This document shows positions 18,425 through 27,244 of a stretch of DNA of 64,000 nt, piece by piece. The notes under the pieces were generated by a model, which saw only the letters and a program-made list of their open reading frames with translations, was not told the origin of the DNA and ran no database searches. Numbering within the stretch: position 1 is the first letter of the stretch; each line of letters opens with the position of its first letter. Origin of the DNA: Symplocastrum torsivum CPER-KK1 (lineage in GTDB: Bacteria; Cyanobacteriota; Cyanobacteriia; Cyanobacteriales; Coleofasciculaceae); NCBI GenBank assembly GCA_019358875.1, contig JAHHIF010000025.1, positions 36,259-100,258 of the forward strand, read 5' to 3'. Made by a program: the position numbers and the translations under genes.

Positions 18425-18500
18425 AAAAGTCGGTCACAAGTCAGTACATTCTCAGTCTCGATCTCGGTCAACGGCAAGTTTTGATGGATGTGTAGAGATG
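18425..18500 (-). repeat. Copy of the 5' flank of the WD40 gene
   Basis: AAAGTCGGTCACAAGTCAGT followed by ACATTCTCAGTCTC is shared exactly with 25811 onward, and similarity continues through TTTTGATG. In the intact locus this sequence is upstream of the STAND/WD40 start codon, so it may hold that gene's promoter or leader. Here it is fused to the gene's 3' end. Confidence 0.85.
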
Positions 18501-18676
18501 TGATGACCGCTGTGGATTTTTAAGAGTACTAACACAGCGATCGCCCAACCCTCTATCCTGAGGTATAGGAAATTTAATTTACTCACTCAATCGCCTAGTG
18601 ATACATGGGGAAGCTTTTTTCCGGCCTTCCCTGGATTAGGGCTGCCCGCTAATACTTCAACGTAATAATTTTTACA
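18501..18676. other. Spacer before the FG-GAP/RTX gene
   Basis: Non-coding. It contains a GCGATCGC site and TACAATG at the downstream start codon; no strong Shine-Dalgarno sequence is visible. Confidence 0.3.
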
Positions 18677-20710
18677 ATGCCAATTCCATTTTTCAATCTT
18701 TCAGACCTCACAGGATCTAACGGCTTTACCATCAACGGCGTTGCCCCTTATGACACATCAGGCTACTTCGTCAGTGATGCCGGAGACATCAACGGCGATG
18801 GCATTGATGACCTAATTATCGGCGCACCTGGATTTAATGGGAGTAATCCTGACGCCACCACCTCTCCTGGCTATAGCTATGTCGTGTTCGGAAAGCTAGG
18901 AGGATTTTCGGCTAACTTCGAGCTTAGTGCACTAGACGGCACTAACGGCTTTGCCATGAAGGGCATTGCGGAAAATGACGCCACAGGCTGGAGTGTCAGC
19001 GGTGCTGGAGACATCAACGACGATGGTATTGATGACCTGATTATCGGAACTCGTTCTGCTGACCCCAACGGACTGATTGATGCAGGCTCCAGCTATTTGG
19101 TGTTCGGCTCCACATCAGGATTCGCTCCGACGCTCAACCTCAGTGACCTCAATGGCGCTAACGGCTTTACCATCAACGGTATTGCTGAAGGGAACGAAAC
19201 AGGCAACAGTGTCAGTGGGATTGGGGACATCAATGGGGATGGTATTGATGACGTGGTGATCGGTGCCGTGTATGCTGACCCCAACAACCTCGATAAAGCA
19301 GGCAGTGCTTATGTGGTGTTCGGAAAGCAAGGCGGATTTTCTGCCAACTTCGACCTCAGTGAACTCGACGGCACCAACGGCTTCACCATCAACGGTATTG
19401 CCGAGGGGAACCAAACAGGCGTCAGTGTCAGCGGTGCTGGGGACTTCAACGGTGATGGCATTGATGACCTAATTATCGGTGCTTCTTATGCTGACCCTAA
19501 CGGTAACTACTCTGGCTCTAGTTATCTTATCTTCGGTTCCGAAGAAGGATTCGCACCCACCCTCAACCTGAGTGCACTGGACGGCACTAATGGCTTCGCC
19601 ATCAACGGTGCTAATGCTTATGACCTTGCAGGCAAAGTCAGCGCAGCTGGAGACGTTAATGGTGACGGCTTTGATGACCTAATTATCGGGGCATATGGGG
19701 CTAACGGCTTTGCAGGCGCAAGCTATGTAGTATTCGGTTCAGCTCAACCGCTTCCCCCTAACTTTAACCTCTCTGAACTCAATGGCACTAACGGCTTCGC
19801 CATCAACGGTATTAATCCTGGTGACTTCTCCGGCTTCAGTGTCAGTGGTGCCGGGGACTTCAACGGCGATGGTATTGATGACCTGATTATCGGCGCACCT
19901 TTCACTAACAACGCTGCGGGTCAAAGCTATATAGTATTCGGCTCTACAGAAGGATTCTCCGCCAGCATTAATCTCAGTGAACTCGACGGTACTAACGGCT
20001 TTGCTCTCAACGGTGTTAATGCCTCTGACTACTCAGGTATTTCAGTCAGCGCTGCCGGAGACATCAACGGCGATGGACTCGATGACTTGATTATTGGGGC
20101 TTCTTATGCAGACCCCAACGGCAACACCAATGCTGGCTCTAGTTATGTTGTTTTCGGCAGAACCCCGCTCATCGGAGACGCAGCCAACAATTCACTTTTC
20201 GGCACCGTCAGCGACGATACGATTTACGCTGGTGGCGGCAATGACCAGATCTTCGGCAGTGAGGGCGTCAACACTCTGTTTGGTCAGGATGGCAATGACT
20301 TGATTTACGGCGGTTCGCAAGTCGATTACATCTATGCTGGCAATGGGGACGATACCATCTACGCTAGCGAGGGCAACAATAAAATCTTCGGTGACGCTGG
20401 CAATGACATTATCTACTCCGGTTTTGGCAATGACCTGATTGATGGTGGTACTGGTAACGATACCATCTGGCTGGGAGGTGGACAGGACATAATTGTCCTG
20501 GCAAGCGGCGAGAGCTTCGATACGATTAACAACTTCCAGCTTGGTCAGACAACGCTTGGTCTATCTGGTGGCTTGACGTTTAATGACCTGGCGATCGCTC
20601 AACAAGGGAACGATACTCTAATCGAATTTGCCAGCAGTGGCGAAGGCTTGGCGCGTTTGAATGGGGTACAAGCTAGCAGTATCGGCTCTAATAGCTTCGT
20701 CATTGTTTAG
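18677..20710 (+). CDS. FG-GAP (integrin-alpha) repeat protein with RTX C-terminus
   Basis: 677 residues without a signal peptide. Seven FG-GAP repeats of about 65 residues each carry a calcium-binding loop of the form GDINGDGIDDLIIGA. The C-terminal part (about 500-610) holds RTX nonapeptide repeats such as GGGNDQIFG, GDAGNDIIY and GGTGNDTIW. Proteins of this build are exported by type I secretion, fold in extracellular calcium, and act in cell surface, adhesion or motility; the exact role is not predictable. The repeats are strongly similar at the DNA level, a substrate for recombination. No type I secretion genes lie nearby. Confidence 0.9.
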   Translation: MPIPFFNLSDLTGSNGFTINGVAPYDTSGYFVSDAGDINGDGIDDLIIGAPGFNGSNPDATTSPGYSYVVFGKLGGFSANFELSALDGTNGFAMKGIAENDATGWSVSGAGDINDDGIDDLIIGTRSADPNGLIDAGSSYLVFGSTSGFAPTLNLSDLNGANGFTINGIAEGNETGNSVSGIGDINGDGIDDVVIGAVYADPNNLDKAGSAYVVFGKQGGFSANFDLSELDGTNGFTINGIAEGNQTGVSVSGAGDFNGDGIDDLIIGASYADPNGNYSGSSYLIFGSEEGFAPTLNLSALDGTNGFAINGANAYDLAGKVSAAGDVNGDGFDDLIIGAYGANGFAGASYVVFGSAQPLPPNFNLSELNGTNGFAINGINPGDFSGFSVSGAGDFNGDGIDDLIIGAPFTNNAAGQSYIVFGSTEGFSASINLSELDGTNGFALNGVNASDYSGISVSAAGDINGDGLDDLIIGASYADPNGNTNAGSSYVVFGRTPLIGDAANNSLFGTVSDDTIYAGGGNDQIFGSEGVNTLFGQDGNDLIYGGSQVDYIYAGNGDDTIYASEGNNKIFGDAGNDIIYSGFGNDLIDGGTGNDTIWLGGGQDIIVLASGESFDTINNFQLGQTTLGLSGGLTFNDLAIAQQGNDTLIEFASSGEGLARLNGVQASSIGSNSFVIV

Positions 20711-20849
20711 TGCGCTCCAACTGATTTGAGAGTGTTTCACTCTTCGACAACGCACTCAGTTAGGGGAATCCGGCTCGGTTTCCCTAACTTTTCTTTCTTG
20801 TACTTCTCAGGACTTTTTCGCACATTTTCTCACGAACAAAAGACTATTC

Positions 20850-22091
20850 ATGACTGATGCAATGCAATCAAACCCTAATGGCTTTGCGGCTAACGAACTT
20901 CCCCTAACAATCAAAGACGTACCGGACATAGGGGCGCACGCTGGAAATTTCCCCAATTCTGCTACCCCTTCAACCAGCGCCCCCTCCCTAGAAATCACTG
21001 CCTCTCGCCAGTTCACCTCCTGGTTAGCCGAGCAAAACCTGAGTCTTGTTTTCACCACCTATCAAGCGGGGAAAGTTTTTTTTATTGGGTTGCAACCGAA
21101 TGGACAGTTGTCGGTATTTGAGCGTACCTTTGAGCGCTGTATGGGTTTGTATGGAAAGGGTTCAACTCTCTACATGAGTTCTCTGTATCAACTATGGCGG
21201 TTTGAAAATGCTCTCTCAGCGGGACAAGTTCACAATGGCTATGATGCTGTCTACGTGCCTCAGGTCGGTTACATCACGGGGGATTTGGACGTGCATGATG
21301 TGGTGGTAGAAGTACCCCCCCAGCTCCTCACTAAAGCTCCGGCCTTGCCATGGGGGGAGCAAGAAACACAGAATTTTGTTCCCCCTCTTACTAAGGAAGG
21401 GTTAGGGGGGATCATCTTTGTCAATACTCTATTTAGCTGTCTCGCCACAATCAGTGAAAAGTACAGCTTCATCCCCCTGTGGCAACCCCCCTTCATCTCC
21501 AAGCTAGCGGCAGAAGACCGTTGTCACCTGAACGGCTTGGCACAGCGAGACGGACAACCCCGTTACGTGACAGCAGTCAGCCAGAGTGATGTGGCGGACG
21601 GTTGGCGGGATAGAAGGCGGGATGGGGGTTGCGTTATTGATATCAGCAGCAACGAGGTAATTCTGACCGGACTTTCCATGCCCCACTCCCCCCGTTGGTA
21701 CAGGGATAAGCTGTGGCTGCTCAACTCCGGCACTGGGGAATTTGGATATGCAGACATCGAACGAGGAATTTTTGAGCCAGTAGCTTTCTGTCCTGGTTAT
21801 ATGCGCGGCTGTGCCTTCAGCGGTGACTTCGCGATTGTCGGGCTATCCAAACCCCGGCATAACAAGACGTTTTCCGGCTTGTCTTTAGATGAAAACTTGC
21901 GTGCCAAAGATACCGAACCCCGCTGCGGACTACTGGTAATTGACCTGAGAAGCGGGGATATCGTCCACTCGTTGCGGATTGAAGGAGTGGTAGAGGAATT
22001 GTACGACGTGCAGGTGCTATCTGGAGTGCGTCGTCCGATGGCAATTGGCTTTAAAACCGACGAAATTCGCCGTGTTGTAACGATGGGGTAA
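20850..22091 (+). CDS. TIGR03032 family protein with in-frame repeat insertion
   Basis: 413 residues. Landmarks of the TIGR03032 (DUF4915) family are FTTYQAGKVFFIGLQPNG, MSSLYQLWRFEN, GDLDVHD, FVNTLFSCLAT, PPFISKLAAEDRCHLNGLA and the late VIDLRSGDIVHSLRIEG. The fold is probably a beta-propeller; the function is unknown, though members often neighbour secreted or TPR proteins. Between GDLDVHDVVVEV and the family stretch IIFVNTLFSC lies an alien segment of about 30 residues containing VPPLTKEGLGG, the translation of a dispersed G/C-run repeat. The reading frame is intact across it. The gene follows the FG-GAP gene by 139 bases and converges on the WD40 gene. Confidence 0.85.
   Translation: MTDAMQSNPNGFAANELPLTIKDVPDIGAHAGNFPNSATPSTSAPSLEITASRQFTSWLAEQNLSLVFTTYQAGKVFFIGLQPNGQLSVFERTFERCMGLYGKGSTLYMSSLYQLWRFENALSAGQVHNGYDAVYVPQVGYITGDLDVHDVVVEVPPQLLTKAPALPWGEQETQNFVPPLTKEGLGGIIFVNTLFSCLATISEKYSFIPLWQPPFISKLAAEDRCHLNGLAQRDGQPRYVTAVSQSDVADGWRDRRRDGGCVIDISSNEVILTGLSMPHSPRWYRDKLWLLNSGTGEFGYADIERGIFEPVAFCPGYMRGCAFSGDFAIVGLSKPRHNKTFSGLSLDENLRAKDTEPRCGLLVIDLRSGDIVHSLRIEGVVEELYDVQVLSGVRRPMAIGFKTDEIRRVVTMG
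21313..21410. repeat. Dispersed G-run/C-run repeat inside the TIGR03032 gene
   Basis: The segment runs from a C-run (CCCCCCCAGCTCC) past GGGGGGAGC to TTCCCCCTCTTACTAAGGAA and GGGTTAGGGGGG. The last part is the widespread cyanobacterial sequence that translates as PPLTKEGLGG. Related palindromic C/G-run repeats occur at 27401-27425 and near 63875. Confidence 0.75.
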
Positions 22092-22132
22092 GGGGGGAAG
22101 TACCCAGGATGCTGTAAGTTGTGGCTTGGGCT

Positions 22133-25100
22133 TTAAAAAATTAATACTTTGTTGCCCACATTCCGCTCATTCTCCATTTCTATCGCGCCGAGAGCTATCA
22201 GCGTCGCTTTCTGTGCTTCAATCAAACCTGTAACCCCAGTGATATTCATGCCTTCGTAGAGTCCGGGTGGTTTCAGTATTTTTAGGCACTCACCCGTATT
22301 GACATCCCACAGCCTTGCCGTTTCATCAGCACAGCCACTTGCTACAGTTTGACCATCCGGACTAAAACTGACTGAGTAGATTTCACGGGTATGTCCGGTG
22401 AGAGTTCTGATACATCTTCCAGTGCTGACATCCCATAGCCTCACCGTTCGATCGCAACTACCACTAACCAAGGTTTTTCCGTCTGGGCTAAAGGCAACTG
22501 ACCATACCCAATTGGTATGCCCAGTCAATGTTTTGATGCAGTTACCCGTATTGACATCCCACAACTTCAACGTTTGATCGGCACTAGCACTAGCTACGAT
22601 TTGACCATCCGGACTAAAGGCAACCCAAGCTACTTCATTTGTATGTCCAGTGAAGGTTTTTAAGCAACTGCCAGTGCTGACATCCCATAGTTTTACACAG
22701 TCAAAACTGCTACTGGCTAGGGTTTTACTGCTGGGACTGAAAGTGACGAAAAATGTGGAGAAGAAAAATATGGAATTGCTAGGTTCGGTACAAGTTCGGA
22801 AACATTGACCCGTTTGACAATCCCAGAACCTGATGCTCTGGTCAAGACCGCTAGTGGCTAAAGTTTTGCCATCTGGACTAAAGGCAACTCCATATACCCA
22901 ATCAGTATGTCCCGTGAACGTTTTTATGCACTTGCCCGTATTGACATTCCATAACTTCAGCGTTTTGTCAGCACCCCCACTAGCGATTGTTTTACCATCG
23001 GGACTAAATGCGACTCCTATGACTGATTTAGTATGTCCCGTGAACGTTCTCACGCAACTGCCAGTATTGACATCCCACAGCCTCAGTGTAGTGTCAACGT
23101 TGCCACTAGCTAAGAGCTTACCGCAGGGACTAAAAGGAACTGCTAATACACAACTGTTATATCCGGTGTAAGTTTTGAAACATTTGCCTGTTTGACAATC
23201 CCAAAACCGAATTGTAAGGTCAAAACTACCACTCACTACTATTTGACCATCTGGACTGTTGGCGTAGCCTGCGCGTAGCGCATAGGTAACGGACTCTACG
23301 CGATCACTATGTCCGATGAAGGTTCTGACACAGCAACCCGTGCTAACATCCCACAACTTCACCGTTTTGTCATAACTACCACTCACTACGGTTTGACCAT
23401 CCGGACTAAAAGCGACTGATGTGACTACACTGCTATGTCCCGTGCAAATTTCAACGAACTGACCATCACGGATATCCCAAAGCCTGACTGTGCAGTCAGC
23501 ACTGCCACTCGCTAGGGTTTGACCATCCGGACTGAAGGCGACTGCATAGACCGAATTCGTATGTCCGTACAACGTCTTAAAGCACTTGCCCTTGCCTACA
23601 TCCCAAAACTTTACCGTGCTGTCAGCACTAGCACTCGCTAAAATTTGACCATCCCGACTAAAGGCGACTGAATAGATTTCATTCGTATGTCCGGTGAACG
23701 TTCTAACGCAACTATCAGTCGTGACATTCCACAACTTTACTGTGTTATCAGCACTAGCACTCGCTAAAATTTGACCATCCGGACTGAAGGCGACTGAGTA
23801 GACTATATTACTATGTCCGGTGTAAGTTCTTAGACAGATGCCAGTACGAACATCCCAAAGCTTCACCGTGTGGTCATAACTACTACTCGCTAGGGTTTGA
23901 CTATCTGGACTCCAAGCAACTGATTTTACCCAGTGGGTGTGTCCCTGAAAGGTCAAAATTTGTTTGCCTTTTTGCACGTCCCACAGGTGAATATTATTAT
24001 CTATATCGGCCGTCGCCGCACATTTGCCATCTGGTGTCAGTGCTAGTGACGTAACAGGACTCAATATGTCAGAAAAAACCGATTGTCGCAGGTCAGAATT
24101 GGCAAAATTGACATTATGCAAGTTCATCCCCTGGAGGTTGGCTTGCCAAATTGTTAGATGAGAAAAGTCATAGCCGCTTAGGTCTACCTGTAATTGGCGC
24201 AGCAGGTTGATAATATTTCCGCCTACATATCCTGTCTGTTGTGGAGACTTTCCTCGCAGCATATCGAGAATTTGAGCGAGGCAACGTTCAAGAGTTTTGG
24301 GTTCTCTAAGACTTGCGGTTAATCTATCAATCAATGGTTGAAGGATGAGGCGGATTTGAGTATCTCTAATATAGTCTTTGGCTTGAGCCTTAATCAGAGC
24401 ATGACTCCTCAAGAGTTGAAGGTTAGCAGGTTGCTTAGGACTTTCAACCTTTACTCCTTGAATTTCTTCAAAAATCCGCTCGATTAGTTGATTAATCGTG
24501 TACTCCATAACTACAGGTTGTTGGGTAAATCGAGCATTGTTTTTTTCAATCAATGACCGACGTTGCAAAGAGGCTAGTGCCTGTAAAACTTCACTGGCTG
24601 ATATGGGGGAGACAAAATCCTCTTGCAATTCCTCCAATAAAACTGGCTCCCGATTAATCGCTAACCAGTACATAATCTCTTGTTCAAGTTGACTCAGACG
24701 CTGAAACTGTCGCTCTAACAAATCACGAATATCATCAAAAATAAACGTGCCTTGATTTAAAATTTTTAGGAAGTTAGAAAGATGGCTATCTAAAGAATCT
24801 CTAATCGCAGAAGCGACTATTTTTAAAGCTAAAGGATTCCCTACATAGTGTGAAATCACCGAATTCCACTCATTTTCTGACCCCGTAAAATCTCCTTTAG
24901 CCGAGAAAAATTTTCGTCCTTCTGCTTCTGGCAAACCCTTGAGTTGTAAGCAGCGAACGGGTAGGGTTTCCCCTTCTAATTCAGCTAGTCCTTGTGGTTT
25001 TTCCCGCGTTGTCAGTACCAAGCAACTGTTGTGGTGTGTTTCTCCAACACATTTGAGTAGCTGACCATACCCCTGATATCCTTCTTGATAGCGGCTCCTG

Positions 25101-25762
25101 CGATCGCCTGCTTGCAAAATTGACTCAGCATTATCCAAAACCAGCAGACAGCGCGAGGAACGTAAGTAATTTAGCAATCGCAAGATTCTGCCGTCCAGGT
25201 TAGTTGGCAGATTAGTTTCTTGTTGGTTAGAGAGAAATTGGATCAGTTCTGCCAATATCTCTTCTACAGGGGGGGCATTGCGAAGACTTCGCCAAATGAC
25301 ATACTCAAATTCTGATTGCAGCATTTGGGCAAGCTTGGCAGCCAAAGCCGTTTTGCCAATTCCACCCATCCCTAGCAGCACCACCAAACGGCAATTGCCC
25401 TGCACAATCCATTGTTCTAGAGTAGTCAGTTCATCACTACGACCAAAAAAAAACGAGGCATCTGGTGCCTCGCCCCAATCTTGATGTCTGTTGGCATTTG
25501 CTAGGGAGGATTTTGTGTCTACAGGCTGGGATGAAAACCCATTGCCCAAGTCAGAAATCTCTCGCCAATTCAGCCCCAATTGTTCACAAATTTCCACAAA
25601 CGTCGCATAATCGACGGTTTTTCCATTGAGGAACCTGCCAACAGTAGATAAAGCGAATCCTAATTCTTCAGAGAAGGCTCTTTGGCTGCGAAAGCCATTG
25701 CGCTGGATGGCTAATTTGGCTTGCTTAATGCAGTCACTACGAATTTTGAGCGATCGTGACAT
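22133..25762 (-). CDS. STAND protein: HTH, NB-ARC ATPase and 14-blade WD40 sensor
   Basis: 1209 residues. An N-terminal helix-turn-helix-like domain (about 1-75, SQRAFSEELGFALSTVGRFL) is followed by NB-ARC (about 100-400) with Walker A GMGGIGKTAL at 131-140 and Walker B CLLVLDNAES. A helical region and a short pentapeptide-like stretch (LSGYDFSHLTIWQANLQGMN) come next, then fourteen WD40 repeats (about 600-1170), enough for two seven-blade propellers. STAND ATPases oligomerise when the sensor binds a ligand. Blade 11 is degenerate and blade 7 has an 8-codon insertion (YALRAGYAN). GGAGAAT precedes the start. It is divergent from the NG-rich exported protein. A decayed second copy lies at 18282-18500. 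Confidence 0.93.
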   Translation of the reverse strand: MSRSLKIRSDCIKQAKLAIQRNGFRSQRAFSEELGFALSTVGRFLNGKTVDYATFVEICEQLGLNWREISDLGNGFSSQPVDTKSSLANANRHQDWGEAPDASFFFGRSDELTTLEQWIVQGNCRLVVLLGMGGIGKTALAAKLAQMLQSEFEYVIWRSLRNAPPVEEILAELIQFLSNQQETNLPTNLDGRILRLLNYLRSSRCLLVLDNAESILQAGDRRSRYQEGYQGYGQLLKCVGETHHNSCLVLTTREKPQGLAELEGETLPVRCLQLKGLPEAEGRKFFSAKGDFTGSENEWNSVISHYVGNPLALKIVASAIRDSLDSHLSNFLKILNQGTFIFDDIRDLLERQFQRLSQLEQEIMYWLAINREPVLLEELQEDFVSPISASEVLQALASLQRRSLIEKNNARFTQQPVVMEYTINQLIERIFEEIQGVKVESPKQPANLQLLRSHALIKAQAKDYIRDTQIRLILQPLIDRLTASLREPKTLERCLAQILDMLRGKSPQQTGYVGGNIINLLRQLQVDLSGYDFSHLTIWQANLQGMNLHNVNFANSDLRQSVFSDILSPVTSLALTPDGKCAATADIDNNIHLWDVQKGKQILTFQGHTHWVKSVAWSPDSQTLASSSYDHTVKLWDVRTGICLRTYTGHSNIVYSVAFSPDGQILASASADNTVKLWNVTTDSCVRTFTGHTNEIYSVAFSRDGQILASASADSTVKFWDVGKGKCFKTLYGHTNSVYAVAFSPDGQTLASGSADCTVRLWDIRDGQFVEICTGHSSVVTSVAFSPDGQTVVSGSYDKTVKLWDVSTGCCVRTFIGHSDRVESVTYALRAGYANSPDGQIVVSGSFDLTIRFWDCQTGKCFKTYTGYNSCVLAVPFSPCGKLLASGNVDTTLRLWDVNTGSCVRTFTGHTKSVIGVAFSPDGKTIASGGADKTLKLWNVNTGKCIKTFTGHTDWVYGVAFSPDGKTLATSGLDQSIRFWDCQTGQCFRTCTEPSNSIFFFSTFFVTFSPSSKTLASSSFDCVKLWDVSTGSCLKTFTGHTNEVAWVAFSPDGQIVASASADQTLKLWDVNTGNCIKTLTGHTNWVWSVAFSPDGKTLVSGSCDRTVRLWDVSTGRCIRTLTGHTREIYSVSFSPDGQTVASGCADETARLWDVNTGECLKILKPPGLYEGMNITGVTGLIEAQKATLIALGAIEMENERNVGNKVLIF
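23259..23284. repeat. Short GC-rich repeat inserted in frame in WD40 blade 7
   Basis: GGCGTAGCCTGCGCGTAGCG within the minus-strand gene gives YALRAGYAN where neighbouring blades simply read F before SPDGQ. The net gain is eight codons. The sequence is of the kind dispersed in cyanobacterial genomes. Confidence 0.75.
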
Positions 25763-25998
25763 AGCCTATTCTCCGAAAGTTATGCAGATTTTAGCAGAGT
25801 CAGTCAGTCGAAAGTCGGTCACAAGTCAGTACATTCTCAGTCTCTATCTCAGTCATCTGCGTGTTTTGATGAATTTGTAGATGGGATTAGAGCGGAAACA
25901 ACCTCTAGTAAGTTGCAAACTATCGGTTGCGAGAATTAGTAGCTCAAACATTGCAGCAAATAGGCAACGTCTTGAATACACAGTTGAGGATTTTCACC

Positions 25999-26325
25999 AT
26001 GAAGAAAAGTTTATTAGCGATCGCGATCATTGCAGCATTGTTTCCTTTCGCTTTCTCTATGGAGGCTAACGCCGCAAAAAACCCAAAAGAAGCCATAAAA
26101 GATGTCATCATCCTGGGTCCACTAGGAGGTAGTGGCGTCTGGCTCAACGGCCTCAAGTGGAACGGCTGGAGTCTGAACGGCAGCCAAGGGAACGGCTTGA
26201 GATTGAAGGCTGTCGTGCTTCCGGGCACGAGTATGCAAGCAACAAAACTGCAAGGCATGGAATTGCAAAGCCTTAAAGTCGAAGGTGGACAGCTTGTAGG
26301 CGTAACGGGAGTTGCTGCTGAATAG
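25999..26325 (+). CDS. Small exported NG-repeat protein
   Basis: 108 residues from the ATG at 25999; the frame is open upstream but MKKSLLAIAIIAALFPFAFSM is a clear signal peptide beginning at this ATG, ending near ANA. The mature part carries a short periodic motif, LNGLKWNGWSLNGSQGNG, then LKAVVLPGTSMQATKLQGME, with alternating leucine every five residues as in pentapeptide or beta-solenoid repeats. No family was recognised with certainty. It is divergent from the STAND/WD40 gene (236-base spacer) and is followed on the same strand by the ADYC lipoprotein, 79 bases away. NG-repeat stretches are reported inside ADYC proteins of myxobacteria, which is why I treat the two as a pair. Confidence 0.7.
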   Translation: MKKSLLAIAIIAALFPFAFSMEANAAKNPKEAIKDVIILGPLGGSGVWLNGLKWNGWSLNGSQGNGLRLKAVVLPGTSMQATKLQGMELQSLKVEGGQLVGVTGVAAE

Positions 26326-26347
26326 TTGCTAGAAATAACCCAAAGCC

Positions 26348-26380
26348 AGATCCCCGACTTCTTAAAGAAGTCGGGGATCT
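26348..26380. repeat. Palindromic repeat / hairpin between the NG and ADYC genes
   Basis: AGATCCCCGACTTCTT and its exact complement AAGAAGTCGGGGATCT are separated by one base: a 16-bp stem. A variant of the same palindrome is at 43134-43166. It may end or stabilise the upstream mRNA, but it is a dispersed repeat rather than a dedicated terminator (no U-run). Confidence 0.85.
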
Positions 26381-26404
26381 GAATCGTTGGCAGAAGTTGA
26401 AACT

Positions 26405-27244
26405 ATGAAAAAGACATTTCTATACAGTTTTGTTGGCTTTTTTCCGGTGTTGCTTTTAAGCTGTGAAGTGTTCACCAAAAATTCAAACAGTAACTATACA
26501 ACTAATTCAGGTACCAGAAGCAGCGCGACTGCCCAGAAAACTGAAATTGTTAAAGGCAAAGACTTAAAAGGCGCACAGTTTAACGCAGTTGACGAGCAGG
26601 GGAGAAAGCTGAACTTTCAAATCAAAGATGTCGAACTAGACCCAAAAGACTCCGAAAAAGAAACCTATCTTTACACAGTCTTTTATCTAGATTCAGCAGA
26701 TTCTCAATGGAAGAATTTGTGTACTCCTGATGCCGAGAATGTTGCCAAGGCAATTCCGCTGACGGGTTCGTGGGATGAGACAGGAAAGCACACAGAATCG
26801 AGTGATATGATCACATTTGGCTGTACCAGTGGAGTTCTCGCTAAGTGCATTCGCATGGGTTACAAACCTTGGAAGACTGTTAAAGGAAAGTCCCTCCGAG
26901 ACTATCACCAAGCTTGCACGCGCATGACACGCGCCGATTACTGCGGTAACGGCAAAAGCCACACACGAGATGGCACTCCCATTAACATCTATGACGAGCT
27001 TGGTATTCAAAAGAAAAGTCCTAACAGCGAGATGGTGTTTGAAGCCGCTTGGAATCCCGATGGTGCAACCTTTATCAATCGACCGAGGTGGTTTGAAACA
27101 GTATCTGAAATTCGGCAAGAATGTCCTAACAAGCTTAAAGGTCGCATTAATGAGAGCGGTAGTTGGACAACTGCCCAAAAAGTGAAGCAGAATTCGCCAA
27201 ACTCGTTGCTTTTTAATGATTCAATTGTAAGAAAACAGGATTAG
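26405..27244 (+). CDS. ADYC-domain lipoprotein
   Basis: 279 residues from the ATG at 26405 (MKKTFLYSFVGFFPVLLLSC). This is a lipoprotein signal with lipobox LLSC, so the mature protein is anchored through its first cysteine. After a serine/asparagine/threonine-rich linker comes a globular region. Its central part contains ITFGCTSGVLAKCIRMGYKP and RADYCGNGKSHTRDGTPINI, the conserved cysteines and ADYC motif that name the ADYC domain described mainly from myxobacteria. The domain's function is unknown; the paired cysteines suggest disulfides in an extracytoplasmic environment. The gene follows the NG-repeat protein and ends before a repeat-rich spacer. Confidence 0.8.
   Translation: MKKTFLYSFVGFFPVLLLSCEVFTKNSNSNYTTNSGTRSSATAQKTEIVKGKDLKGAQFNAVDEQGRKLNFQIKDVELDPKDSEKETYLYTVFYLDSADSQWKNLCTPDAENVAKAIPLTGSWDETGKHTESSDMITFGCTSGVLAKCIRMGYKPWKTVKGKSLRDYHQACTRMTRADYCGNGKSHTRDGTPINIYDELGIQKKSPNSEMVFEAAWNPDGATFINRPRWFETVSEIRQECPNKLKGRINESGSWTTAQKVKQNSPNSLLFNDSIVRKQD

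Noticed and set aside
19115..19414. Antisense frame in the FG-GAP gene
   Set aside because: The periodic DNA repeats of the FG-GAP gene keep several frames open; the forward frame has the calcium-binding loops.
26693..27178. 161-residue minus-strand frame over the ADYC gene
   Set aside because: Antisense to a gene with a lipobox and conserved cysteines; no supporting features.
22133..27244. A recognised antiphage island
   Set aside because: The STAND protein lacks a recognisable nuclease or other effector domain and no known defence gene is adjacent, so a defence label would be speculation.
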